From the NCBI GenBank assembly GCA_027577415.1, contig JANBQS010000043.1, forward strand, positions 1 to 47,210: a DNA stretch of 47,210 bases, read 5' to 3'. Each line of letters opens with the position of its first letter. The stretch's first letter is position 1. The notes below the pieces were generated by a model. The model was given only the letters and a program-made list of their open reading frames with translations, did no database searches and was not told where the DNA came from. A program made the position numbers and the translations under genes. Origin of the DNA: Coemansia sp. RSA 922. Its lineage: Eukaryota; Kickxellomycota; Kickxellomycetes; Kickxellales; Kickxellaceae. Shown here piece by piece: positions 26,266 to 35,079 of the stretch.

Positions 26266-29200
26266 ATGGAGGAGCGCAGACATTTAGAGCATTTGAGCGA
26301 CTTGCAGCGGCGAGTACATGTCGAGTGGAGGCCCTGGGGACGCACTTTATCAGAGGTAGCCGATAGCTTGGGAGTAGACCCTTCGCGAGGGCTAGATAGA
26401 CTAGACGCGCGCAATCGGCGAGAACACTTTGGGCCCAACATACCCGTAGACTTGGGACAGCGACTAAGCCTATGGTCAGTTTTGTGCATTGAATTGGCCG
26501 AACCCATGGTAGTCCTTCTAGTAGGCGTAGGCATCCTTTATTCAATGTGGGGTGATCCATGGGACGCAGTGACGATATTCGTGGCAATTGGCGCTGTAGT
26601 ATCGCTGGGTGCCTATACTGAATGGCGTTCTAAACAGGCATTGGCTTCGCTGCGTAACTCAGTGCCGTCGAATACTACGGTACTACGCGATGGCTGTGAG
26701 GGTGTAGTGTCTGCGGATGATGTGGTTCCAGGCGAAGTTATTGTCTTGCGTCATGGTCAGTCAGTCCCCGCCGACGCTATCGTTGCATTGAGTCACAATT
26801 TGACTGTCGACGAAGGCGTACTGACAGGCGAGTCTCTGAGTGTGAGTAAAGTTGCGCTTGGAAGCAGTGTTGGTTTGGACAGTGCGTGGTCGGACGACGG
26901 CTCTATTGAATCTGCGGGAGGCAGCACTTTGCGCCTAGCGTTGTCAAACATTCCGGCTACTCTGCTCTGTGCAGGAACTACGGTGACTATGGGCCGTGCA
27001 GTAGCGATAGTCGTGGCGACTGGCTCACATACAGCCATATCAGCCAATATCCACCAGGTATTAGGTCGAAGTGCCAAGCCTAATCAACTAGCGCCGAGTC
27101 AGCAGCATATGGCTCGGTTGGCAGGAAAACTATCGCTGGTAGCTATTGCAGCCAGCCTGTTGATGACTGGCGTTGGGATTGTGCTTGGTGACATGCACTG
27201 GCGTAGCGCGCTTCTGATGGGCATGAGTCTGGCCTTTGCCACCATTCCTGAGGAACTCCCGCTCGTTGCTCGCGCGGCATTGGCACTGGGATCTCGCGCC
27301 TTGGCCCGCGATAAATTGCTGGTACGCCGAGTAGCCGCCGCTGACGCGCTATCGTCAGTCTCGGTTATTGTGACTGACAAGACTGGCACTCTGACGCGTA
27401 GTCAATTGATCGTCTCGTCGATTATGTCTGTTTGCGAGGACCCTGCTGCTGCCTGCGGGCTGGCTGTCGAAGTGCTAACGCCTGAGGCCATTCAACTGAG
27501 CGAGCGGTCGGCGGCATTGGCTACTCCTCTGTACTCGGCATGGTCATTATCAGTGGATCCACTCGAGTCTCGACCACTTATGCAGCGTCTTTCAGCCATT
27601 CATCGTCGCGGTATCTTGGGGCAACAAACTCTGCGGCGGACGCCAACAACGGGGCTGCGTCGTCGGCCTTCTTTTAAAACAGGAATTTGGTCACCGCCGT
27701 TCGAACCAGTGCGTGGATTTGGCAAAGACTTTTTGAACTCTGCTGTTTTGAATAGTCTTCCCGCTGGCGATGACGATACCGACGATACTGTGTTTGGCCC
27801 TCAGATGCAATTGCCACGCGACTCGGAGACTGGCTCAATTCCAGTGCTTGCCATTACTGATGCTATATCTGCCATGTGTGACTGTTTGTCTGAGCCTACT
27901 GGCGAATTACCATTCGATCCGACGTTGCGTGTTTCAGCACGCACTCGCACTGCTGCCATGCCGCCTGTGTCTTATTCCCGACGGAGGCGCCCGCACGGCA
28001 AGGCTGCTGAAAGTAACACTGATGATGAAAGTGAAGCGCCGGCCAGCGCCAAGCATTGGACTGTCATCAAGGGCGCGCCCGAGGCACTAATCCCTCAGTG
28101 TAATCGCGTATGGCGTGCCGGCGCTCCGCCACTTTTAACCGAGGATATTCGAGGCGGTCGGGTTGCAGGTATCGAAGCAATGCCAGATTCGTTGGTGCTT
28201 AACATCTCGCGTAGTGCTGCCAAGCTTGCTGCGGGAGGCAGTCGCGTAATTGCCTACGCCCTGGCGATAACCGATGAGCCCCTCTACGCCTCGACCAACT
28301 CTGTATCGCCTCCTGCTACGCTGGATGTGGAAACTGCGGCCGGATCTCCGCCTAATCAAAAGCTGCCTGTGAGCCAAGTTTTGCCAAGTGATTTGGTGTT
28401 TGTTGGCGCCTTTGCCTTCTTTGATCCACCACAGCGCGAGGCTCGTCCTGTCGTGCAAGAATGCCAGGACGCTGGCATCCGCGTTATATTGGCTACGGGC
28501 GATCATCCCAGCACCGCACTGGCTGTTGCCAGTACTGTTGGCATAGTCGAGAGCCACAGCCGCATTGCTGCTGCCACTGGCGAAGCTCAGTCGCCGTTGG
28601 CCCATCATGGTGAGCGCGCAATACCAGCCTCGTATGGCGCTATTGGCGCGTCCTCTATGCCGTGTCGTCGTAGTCCCTCGGCATCTGGCGCAGCGGGAGC
28701 TCATGGCGGCTGTGTAGCTGCTGAGGTACACGCAGTCACAGGCGAAATGGTGCAGCGCAGTCTGGTTCAGGGTTCGTTTGACCAGCTTATTGACGAGAGC
28801 AATGTATTCGCACGCGTATCTCCCGCACAAAAGCTGCGCCTCATCCACGCGCTGCAGGCCCGCGGAGAAATCGTGGCGTTTATAGGCGACGGGATCAACG
28901 ACGCGCCATCATTGACTCGTGCTGACGTCGGCATCTGCATGGGCGCTAATCCGTCGACAGCCGACGTGGCTATGGATGCAGCTGGATTAATCGTCTTGTC
29001 TGGCAACTTTTCGGCTGTTGTCCAATGCCTACGCGAAGCCCGTCGCCGAAGCTCTAATGCTCTCAAGTGCACTGTGTTTTACCTTGCTTGCAAACTGGCT
29101 CTGCTCCTGCTCTTTGCCCTGCTTCTCATCGCTGAGGGTGCGAGTCCTATGACTCCAGTCCAAGTCATCGTCATCAAACTCGTCGCTGATCTGAGCGCTA

Positions 29201-29793
29201 CGCGAACCATGTTGGCTGAACAACCGGAGGGCCTTATTTCCAAGCCTGGGGAGGACCCGTCGTCGCTGACTGCATTGGCGAGAGCTGATAAAATTGTTCG
29301 TGGTTCGGAAAAGTACTCGACCGCTCGTTCGGTTTTATTTTATGCTGTTGCCTTGTTTGTCGCCTGCGCACTACCACTATTGGTCCCGTCAATGTTGCTC
29401 CCGTCTTGGGCTGTTGCGCCGGTTGCTCCTACTCTGACATTTTTGACGTGGATGTCGGCTCATTCTCTGCTGGGAATCTCCATGTCCACAAGGCTACTCC
29501 CTTTGCGCGTCTTCCGTAGCCAACAGCAGTCGAATACCTATGCCAGACGACCTGGACTACTTTGGCTGGCTGCTAGTTTGGCTGTCATTTTACTTGTCTC
29601 GACTATTCCTCCACTGAGCGCTCACTTGGACATTGTACCACTTAATGTCGCTGAATGGGTAATGGTTATTATTTCGCCATTACTAATGTTTGGTGGACTG
29701 GAGTTGATCAAGGAGCTACGATACCGGTGGTTGGTGCCAAACGCTAATGGCATTGTGGACGTTGAGAGACAGCAGCTACTTTCATCCCATTAG
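26266..29793 (+). CDS. P-type cation ATPase of P2-like architecture, unusual ion site
   Basis: An ATP-driven membrane cation pump of 1175 residues. The ATG at 26266 is preferred because the upstream in-frame codons contain no ATG. Seen in order: an N-terminal cation-ATPase domain, LTGES of the actuator domain (TVDEGVLTGES), the M4 motif IPEELPLV, phosphorylation site DKTGTLT (D371), nucleotide-domain KGAPEALIP, ATGDHP, and hinge GDGINDAPSLTRADVG. There are extra Ser/Arg- and Pro-rich insertions in the nucleotide domain. The fold resembles Ca2+ pumps, but M5 (FYLACKLALLL) and M6 (IKLVADLSATR) lack several ligands of classical Ca2+-ATPases, although the M6 Asp remains. Calling it a Ca2+ pump would be premature; H+, Mn2+, Mg2+ or another cation is possible. 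Single exon. Confidence 0.88.
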   Translation: MEERRHLEHLSDLQRRVHVEWRPWGRTLSEVADSLGVDPSRGLDRLDARNRREHFGPNIPVDLGQRLSLWSVLCIELAEPMVVLLVGVGILYSMWGDPWDAVTIFVAIGAVVSLGAYTEWRSKQALASLRNSVPSNTTVLRDGCEGVVSADDVVPGEVIVLRHGQSVPADAIVALSHNLTVDEGVLTGESLSVSKVALGSSVGLDSAWSDDGSIESAGGSTLRLALSNIPATLLCAGTTVTMGRAVAIVVATGSHTAISANIHQVLGRSAKPNQLAPSQQHMARLAGKLSLVAIAASLLMTGVGIVLGDMHWRSALLMGMSLAFATIPEELPLVARAALALGSRALARDKLLVRRVAAADALSSVSVIVTDKTGTLTRSQLIVSSIMSVCEDPAAACGLAVEVLTPEAIQLSERSAALATPLYSAWSLSVDPLESRPLMQRLSAIHRRGILGQQTLRRTPTTGLRRRPSFKTGIWSPPFEPVRGFGKDFLNSAVLNSLPAGDDDTDDTVFGPQMQLPRDSETGSIPVLAITDAISAMCDCLSEPTGELPFDPTLRVSARTRTAAMPPVSYSRRRRPHGKAAESNTDDESEAPASAKHWTVIKGAPEALIPQCNRVWRAGAPPLLTEDIRGGRVAGIEAMPDSLVLNISRSAAKLAAGGSRVIAYALAITDEPLYASTNSVSPPATLDVETAAGSPPNQKLPVSQVLPSDLVFVGAFAFFDPPQREARPVVQECQDAGIRVILATGDHPSTALAVASTVGIVESHSRIAAATGEAQSPLAHHGERAIPASYGAIGASSMPCRRSPSASGAAGAHGGCVAAEVHAVTGEMVQRSLVQGSFDQLIDESNVFARVSPAQKLRLIHALQARGEIVAFIGDGINDAPSLTRADVGICMGANPSTADVAMDAAGLIVLSGNFSAVVQCLREARRRSSNALKCTVFYLACKLALLLLFALLLIAEGASPMTPVQVIVIKLVADLSATRTMLAEQPEGLISKPGEDPSSLTALARADKIVRGSEKYSTARSVLFYAVALFVACALPLLVPSMLLPSWAVAPVAPTLTFLTWMSAHSLLGISMSTRLLPLRVFRSQQQSNTYARRPGLLWLAASLAVILLVSTIPPLSAHLDIVPLNVAEWVMVIISPLLMFGGLELIKELRYRWLVPNANGIVDVERQQLLSSH

Positions 29794-29832
29794 CCTGATG
29801 AGGTTTCTTTATGGAATTTACAATGCAATTTC

Positions 29833-29937
29833 TTGTTCAAAGCCTTTTTGCCAACATCTTGGTTGGGGGATATCCGACTTTCTTTTTGTTCAAAGCACTT
29901 TGTTTGCCAACAGCTAGGAAGGTATCCGATTTCTTTA
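29833..29937. repeat. Two-copy tandem repeat, about 53 bp
   Basis: Copy 1 (29833-29885) and copy 2 (29886-29937) share TTGTTCAAAGC, TTTGCCAACA and TATCCGA(C/T)TTTCTTT in the same order. The TTTGCCAA element resembles the inverted TTTGGCAAG motif of the repeat at 15261-15480. It lies about 130 bp before the TATA box of the following orphan gene. Confidence 0.75.
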
Positions 29938-30067
29938 TTTTACAAAGGAGCCAATTCGGACGTTGTATTACAACGGACATGCAATTTACCAGTTGAAGAC
30001 GGAGAAGGAGAGGATGGTAGCAGGCTTTATCGGTTTTTTTTCTGCTGCATTCGATTGTGTGCCCAAC

Positions 30068-30075
30068 TATAAAAA
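30068..30075 (+). promoter_or_regulatory. TATA box of the 30.2-kb orphan gene
   Basis: TATAAAAA, 107 bp before the ATG at 30175, followed by a pyrimidine-rich leader. Confidence 0.6.
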
Positions 30076-30174
30076 CCCCCTCCCCAACCTCTTGGTTGTA
30101 TTTGTTATTTTCAATCATTATTTTCTCTACTCTTCACTTTTCTAATTGACCTACCGAGATTACTGTTATTTAAG

Positions 30175-30753
30175 ATGGATACACATTTTGATGATATTAC
30201 ACATTTAACAAACGAAAGTGATTTGAAGGATTTTGTTGCTAGTAAAGCTTTTGTCGTGGTTGCCAGCTACTACGATGAAAAATTTGCTACTCTTGTAAAT
30301 TCATATTTTGCAGACCTAACATATGGCATGATTGGATTTGCTGTCAGTAATATCTGTGCGTACAATCCCAAAGGTACAACTGTTACATGGGATGAATCAA
30401 ATAATTGTACTGTAGAATTTTCAGTTTACCACTGTAGCAAGTTGCTTCCTGACACTCCGAGTCTTAAGATCCACCGGATTATAAAGGAGGCCATAAAGAA
30501 AGCCACAGCAGAGTATTCAGGACAATGCATTTCTGAAAGTAAGGGTCTAGTAGACATTAACGATGCATTTAGTCTTGTTGCAGCATTGGCTGCAGGCAAG
30601 GACCACCCCCCTGTAACCCAGGGAGGTGTCAGACCTACTAATAGTTTAGAAACCATCATTCCGGGTCAAGAAGTGACACGGGATCAATTGAATGCATCCC
30701 CGCACATTGATGGTGGTGATCAAGCACCATCTGTCCCTGAAGCCACCTTCTAG
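30175..30753 (+). CDS. Orphan protein, 192 aa, thioredoxin-fold-like start
   Basis: I cannot assign a function. Residues 8-60 (ITHLTNESDLKDFVASKAFVVVASYYDEKF, written here in outline) have the pattern of a thioredoxin-like domain without a CxxC active site, as in the b domains of protein disulfide isomerases: a helix ending in DLKDFVASK, a buried strand FVVVASYY and then a helix. Residues 65-110 supply further strands. The C-terminal 60 residues are Pro/Gly-rich and probably disordered. No signal peptide or ER-retention end (it ends PEATF) is visible, which argues against an ER isomerase. AT-rich codon use differs from the preceding ATPase. Isolated in a gene-poor island, TATA-driven, single exon. 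Confidence 0.65.
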   Translation: MDTHFDDITHLTNESDLKDFVASKAFVVVASYYDEKFATLVNSYFADLTYGMIGFAVSNICAYNPKGTTVTWDESNNCTVEFSVYHCSKLLPDTPSLKIHRIIKEAIKKATAEYSGQCISESKGLVDINDAFSLVAALAAGKDHPPVTQGGVRPTNSLETIIPGQEVTRDQLNASPHIDGGDQAPSVPEATF

Positions 30754-31816
30754 AATGCTGCTTCATTGAACCCCCTTTGCTTCTGATTGTTTCGCAAATG
30801 CTCCCCACGACTTTTACACTCCTATTGTTGCCCTGCATTCTTATTAGCAGATTTCCAGCGCAATTAACTTGTGCAGCTTTTTTGGCGGCCACACAATTAC
30901 CAGTGCAAGGATGCAACACATCCCAAGAAACCCTTATAAGCCGAGTTTGGCGCCTAGAAATTTGATAGTGGTTTTTCTTTGTCTTAAAAACACACATTAC
31001 ATTTTATACATCTTTTTAGTGACGCTTTCGCTTTACAAGTGTTTTTATTTTATCTAATTCTTGCAATAGTCTAGTGTAGCATTTCATGTTTGAGACAGTT
31101 TATTGGCATTTCTAAGAGCAGCACTTCCTATACGCCCAGGGTCCAGGTTGTGAGGCATCACAAACCAGAATTATTTTATTTACATTTTCTAATGGTACAA
31201 ATACAGGGTGTGAATTTAAGCATTAAAACTTGGTTAGTTCTCTGCTTGCGAGTGGCTTCCTTAATATTTATGAGGGTGAACGGTCCTTGCCATTGCTAGT
31301 GATGTCATAGCGACACAGCACCAATGGTGACCTAAATAAATATGACACCAGTCATCATCTTACTGTAGTGTACTCGTACTATGATAGTCTATTAGAGGGT
31401 AAAGTTCCTGTGAGGTTTCAGAATTTGATTACACCAGTCGACTTGCAATCCAAGCAAGGTTATGTGACATCAAATTGCTAAAAGTGAGGGTTTCATAGTC
31501 CTTACCTATTTATTTGGTCATGTTTAGCAATCCGTGTTAGATAGAGTTTCCTTGGCTTGCCCCTGTCACAAGACAGAGCAGCGTGTTCTACTCACCAAGG
31601 CTCCAGAGCCGTACTCAGCTCTTCATACATTACGAGCAAAACTACTTTTGCCATTGTTAGTGGTATAAATATATTGGTTTATTTCATGACTAAAGCTATT
31701 CAATGTTTCCTGGCAGGCAAAGTGGGAGTGGAGGTATATAGAATGGGTGAAAGTTTGTCCATTTGGCATAATGGGTACTAACTAATGCCTCTCATCAATC
31801 TGCCGTAGTGGAAACT
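30754..31816. other. 1-kb stretch without supported gene
   Basis: Several 60-75-codon frames exist (around 30777, 31090, 31557), but none has a family motif, good context or a nearby TATA at the usual distance. TATA-like stretches occur at 31660 and 31736. TTGCCATTGCTAGTG (about 31288) and TTGCCATTGTTAGTG (about 31650) form a near repeat. It may contain decayed orphan genes or a non-coding RNA. Confidence 0.4.
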
Positions 31817-32143
31817 CTAGACACTTGCAACAGCTTCCTCCTTGACCTCAGCAATCACACTAAATGTATAACTGTTGCCATCCCCATCTTTAGTAGCCTC
31901 AGCAAGCAAGTCATTATCTTTGAATTTGTGTAGAGACTCGCCGCTACCCTGTACAAGAGCAGTACCTTTTAGGGCAACTCTGGCCTGTTCAGAATCAATC
32001 TCAAAGCATTTTTCCTTAATGGTACCAATTGTTACTTTACTCTCGTCGTATTTAGCTAGTGGAATTAATGGACCGTTATTCATGCGGGCATTGCAATAGC
32101 CTTTCTCGTCAATGAAAATCCTGAATACTATGCCTGAGGTCAT
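31817..32143 (-). CDS. Orphan small protein, 108 aa
   Basis: Unrecognised. The ATG at 32143 is preceded on the minus strand by a TATA-like GTATTTAAAG (32269-32278), about 126 bp away, and a pyrimidine-rich leader. The protein begins with a strand (GIVFRIFIDEKG), then VTIGTIKEKCFEI, a middle segment KGTALVQGSG, KDNDLLAEATKDGDG and a last strand YTFSVIAEV. The order strand, TIG-x-x-K helix, strand, DN-acidic-L-L, strand parallels the orphan at 15713-16045, suggesting distant relation or convergent beta-grasp folds. There is no signal peptide or membrane span, so a cytosolic or non-classically exported role is possible. Confidence 0.65.
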   Translation of the reverse strand: MTSGIVFRIFIDEKGYCNARMNNGPLIPLAKYDESKVTIGTIKEKCFEIDSEQARVALKGTALVQGSGESLHKFKDNDLLAEATKDGDGNSYTFSVIAEVKEEAVASV

Positions 32144-32654
32144 CGCTTCTGAGGGTTTGAGCTAAACAGTAAGAAATATAAAGTGAGTGTGTATACGAAG
32201 AGAATTGTAAAACAAAATGTAAGAGTAGAGAGAAGGGAAAGAAACAGAAAAATAATCCAGTTTTCCGACTTTAAATACGTCGGCAGAGCCCTCTCAATTA
32301 TTCTTGGCAATAGAAAAAAAGAGGGTCCTCTTCGTTGATTGAAGGGTGGGGCATTGGCTGTTGCGCGCCATTGCTACTCGACTTTCTTTCGGCAAAGAGA
32401 ATCATGTGAATGCTTTTTTGCGCTTTTGAGACTTGTCCAGAGCCCCATGGCAACCACATTGTTGCGTCGCTCGCAGTAAATGAGACACAATCTAGCTGGG
32501 AACAGGGGGCGTAGACCTTTATTCTGGGATTAGACAATAGAAGCCCGTTTTGGACGACTCGCCTTTAACTTTTCTCTGTTGTCATTATTTATAATGCTAT
32601 CCTCTTGTTTGTCTAATAATTTGTACGCACCTGTTTAGCTTTTCTCTTGTGAAC
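32144..32654. promoter_or_regulatory. Divergent region: orphan / 5'-nucleotidase promoters
   Basis: 511 bp holding both promoters: the orphan TATA-like element (32269-32278, minus sense) and a T-rich leader before the enzyme ATG. A 79-codon minus frame (32298-32537) has no motif and is not supported. Confidence 0.5.
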
Positions 32655-34307
32655 ATGCGACTATTAAAAGTAGTCGTCGCTGTTAGTCTGGCGGTAATGG
32701 CATCGGCTGCGCCAACTGGCCATCAAAAACGTCAATTCGAGGGCCACAACAACAAGGGTCTTTCATTGCGTATCATCCACACCAACGACCTGCATGCGCA
32801 CTACTCGCCGTTTAACAAATATGGCAACGACTGCAGCTCAGACGATATTTCTCAGGGCGCCTGCTTTGGCGGAGCAGCGCGTTTGGCAACGACGATTGCC
32901 CAGTTGCGAGAAGGTCATCCAAACTCACTCTTACTTGACGCAGGCGACCAGGCTCAAGGCACGATGTTTTACACGGTGGGCAAGTTTAACACAACGATAA
33001 AAGTAATGAACTGGCTCCAGTATGACGCCATGTGTATCGGGAACCACGAGTTTGACGACGGACCATCTTTGCTTGCCAGCTTTTTCGAAAAGCTCGACTT
33101 TCCCGCTATTTGTGCCAACATTGACATGACTAGAAACCCGGATCTCGCGCGAGTTGTCAAGCCGTACGTCGTTATTGACAAATACCAGCTGGGAATTATT
33201 GGCTTTATTACCAATACTACGGGCAGTATATCGAGTGCCGGCCCGACAGTATCATTTACTGACCCTGTTCCTGCAGTCAACAGGTACGTCCAAGAGCTGC
33301 GCCTAAAGGGTATCAAGCGCATTATTGCCGTCAGCCACAACGGCTACCACGAGGACATGGATGTGGCTGCCCGAACGCATGGTCTGGATTTGATTGTCGG
33401 CGGTCACTCGCACACGTACCTTGCGCTTAACGCCTCAGAGCCTGGCGCGGGTGGAGCGTATCCAACAGCAGTGACAAACCTCGATGGCCATACGACTTAT
33501 GTAGTACAGGCCAAGGCGTGGGGCGAGTATGTGGGCTATGTCGATGTCGAGTTTGCCAGTGACGGGTCAGTTGCCAAGCTGGCTGGTGAGCCTATCCACA
33601 TGACAACAAGCATCACAGAGGACGCAGATATGGCGGCAAGCGTTATCCAGTGGCGCAAACCGTTTGAGGCGTATGGTGACACGCTGGTCGGCAATCTGAC
33701 TGCGGGAGTGAGCAACAGCGACTGTCTTTTAGCCGAATGTGAGATTGGCGACATTGCTACCGACGCAATGATGTGGTCTCGCAACAAAGATACACCCACA
33801 GACGTAGCCATTATCAACGGTGGTGGCATACGCGCCGGTATTGCTTCTGGACCGACAAAAGTAAAGGATGTACTGCTGGTGTTTCCATTTGGCAACGCAG
33901 TTGTTAGCCTGGATATTGGCGGCAAGCAGCTTTGGCAGATTATTACTGGCGTATTTCTAAAGACCAATCTCGCTAATGGTCGCCCCATTACGAGTTTTAT
34001 TCAAGTGGCTGGCGCTCGAATCAAGTACCACCCAGCGCTCGGCTCCACAAATGGTGCATTTGTCGTTGACTCGATAGATATTGCCCAAGGTACCAACGAT
34101 ACTTGGGCGCCGCTGGATGAGGTCAAAACGTACCGAGTAGCAACCCTCGACTATATTGCGCGTGGCGGAGATAACATCATTGACCCGCCTATAGATGCTC
34201 CCTCACTGCTGGGTCTAGATGTAGTAGTCGAGGACTACTTTCGCCAGTTCTCGCCTATTACACCCAAGCTGGCAGGCCGGATAATCAATACTAATGCTGT
34301 AAAGTAA
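32655..34307 (+). CDS. Secreted 5'-nucleotidase / UshA-type metallophosphoesterase
   Basis: A two-metal phosphoesterase that releases phosphate from extracellular nucleotides. The 550-residue protein starts at the ATG at 32655 with a signal peptide (KVVVAVSLAVMASAAP), followed by a Lys-Arg site (HQKRQ) that could be cut by a Kex2-type protease. The metallophosphatase domain shows HTNDLHAHYSPF, DAGDQAQGTMFY, GNHEFDDGP, AVSHNGYHEDM and GGHSHTYL, i.e. the full set of Asp, His and Asn metal ligands. The C-terminal substrate-binding domain has INGGGIRAGI and VFPFGNAVVSLDIGG. No GPI signal is obvious at the end (NTNAVK). It is single exon and lies convergent with the small membrane protein gene, which suggests use of external nucleotides as phosphate or purine source. 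Confidence 0.93.
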   Translation: MRLLKVVVAVSLAVMASAAPTGHQKRQFEGHNNKGLSLRIIHTNDLHAHYSPFNKYGNDCSSDDISQGACFGGAARLATTIAQLREGHPNSLLLDAGDQAQGTMFYTVGKFNTTIKVMNWLQYDAMCIGNHEFDDGPSLLASFFEKLDFPAICANIDMTRNPDLARVVKPYVVIDKYQLGIIGFITNTTGSISSAGPTVSFTDPVPAVNRYVQELRLKGIKRIIAVSHNGYHEDMDVAARTHGLDLIVGGHSHTYLALNASEPGAGGAYPTAVTNLDGHTTYVVQAKAWGEYVGYVDVEFASDGSVAKLAGEPIHMTTSITEDADMAASVIQWRKPFEAYGDTLVGNLTAGVSNSDCLLAECEIGDIATDAMMWSRNKDTPTDVAIINGGGIRAGIASGPTKVKDVLLVFPFGNAVVSLDIGGKQLWQIITGVFLKTNLANGRPITSFIQVAGARIKYHPALGSTNGAFVVDSIDIAQGTNDTWAPLDEVKTYRVATLDYIARGGDNIIDPPIDAPSLLGLDVVVEDYFRQFSPITPKLAGRIINTNAVK

Positions 34308-34358
34308 GATAAAATTTTTGTACAAGTAAAAAACAAAGCTATATATAGGACATGTTGG

Positions 34359-34769
34359 TTACACTAGAGTTTTGGCCTCGGAGATCGAGTCTGACGAGGC
34401 GGCTTTTGCGTCAAGCGCAGCGCGCTTCATGATGCAGCGCTTATAAATTATGTACCCAACACCACCTCCCATCAATGCAATCACGGCAATGCACGCTAGG
34501 ACGCCACCGATAATGTTGCTGGCCTCGGTGTTTGAGGCAGCTAAAGCGGCTAGAACAGCAAGAGGCGAGGTTTCCGTTGATGTGGAGGAGTCCAAGTATG
34601 TAATGCTTATGCTGGAGATTGAGGTTGAGTCATATGTATAACTTGAGCTAAAGATCGACGTCGAGTCGTAAGCTAGGCTGGAGGTTGAGTCAGAGGCAAA
34701 AATAGACTGGGCGCTAGCGGTGCACAGCACGCAAAGCAGGGCAAGAAAGATAGCGAAAAGAGCAGACAT
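34359..34769 (-). CDS. Small type I membrane protein, Ser/Thr-rich ectodomain
   Basis: No family is recognised, but the design is clear. A signal peptide (MSALFAIFLALLCVLCTASA) starts at the ATG at 34769. A Ser/Thr/Tyr-rich ectodomain of about 60 residues follows, with repeated YDSTS(I/S) units (SLAYDSTSIF, SYTYDSTSIS). Then come one transmembrane helix (IIGGVLACIAVIALMGGGVGYIIY), a basic stop-transfer RCIMKR, and a short Ser-rich tail. In all, 136 residues. An upstream in-frame Met would add a Phe-rich leader and is rejected. It looks like a miniature wall-stress-sensor (Wsc-like) membrane protein without the Cys-rich WSC domain; that comparison is only architectural. Confidence 0.78.
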   Translation of the reverse strand: MSALFAIFLALLCVLCTASAQSIFASDSTSSLAYDSTSIFSSSYTYDSTSISSISITYLDSSTSTETSPLAVLAALAASNTEASNIIGGVLACIAVIALMGGGVGYIIYKRCIMKRAALDAKAASSDSISEAKTLV

Positions 34770-35079
34770 TGTGTATCTGAAAAATAAAATGTAAATAGAA
34801 TGCAAAAAATAAAATGAAAAGTATAGAGCGGAGTGAAAAAAAAAAAAAAATTTAGTCATTGGGCCATGAGTTGGTTTCTTTTATGTACGTAGCAAAGTAC
34901 CAAGCAAGTATGTTTTTTATTTTTTGAAAAAGACATGAGACAAAAAGAAACAAAGTCTACAATCGCCTTCAAAGAAACATTTTTTCTCTTTAAAGTATTT
35001 TGCATAAAGAAAAAGACCAAAGAGGTTTTTTTTTTTTAAAAAGGAGAAGCGTGTTATAAAGTGAAAAAAGAGGGGGCTT
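34770..35079. other. Intergenic, promoter of the small membrane protein
   Basis: 310 bp, AT-rich, with A runs near 34837 and a T/A run near 35027. No gene is seen; an 85-codon Phe-rich minus frame (34917-35174) is considered chance. Confidence 0.5.

Larger units (their letters stand above)
29794..30174. other. Intergenic with 53-bp repeat and orphan promoter
   Basis: No gene is seen. Short frames on both strands overlap a tandem repeat (29833-29937). A TATA box at 30068-30075 serves the next orphan gene. Confidence 0.5.

Noticed and set aside
30777..31781. Small frames of 60-75 codons in the 1-kb gap
   Set aside because: No motif, no promoter at the expected distance and no similarity to the other orphans.
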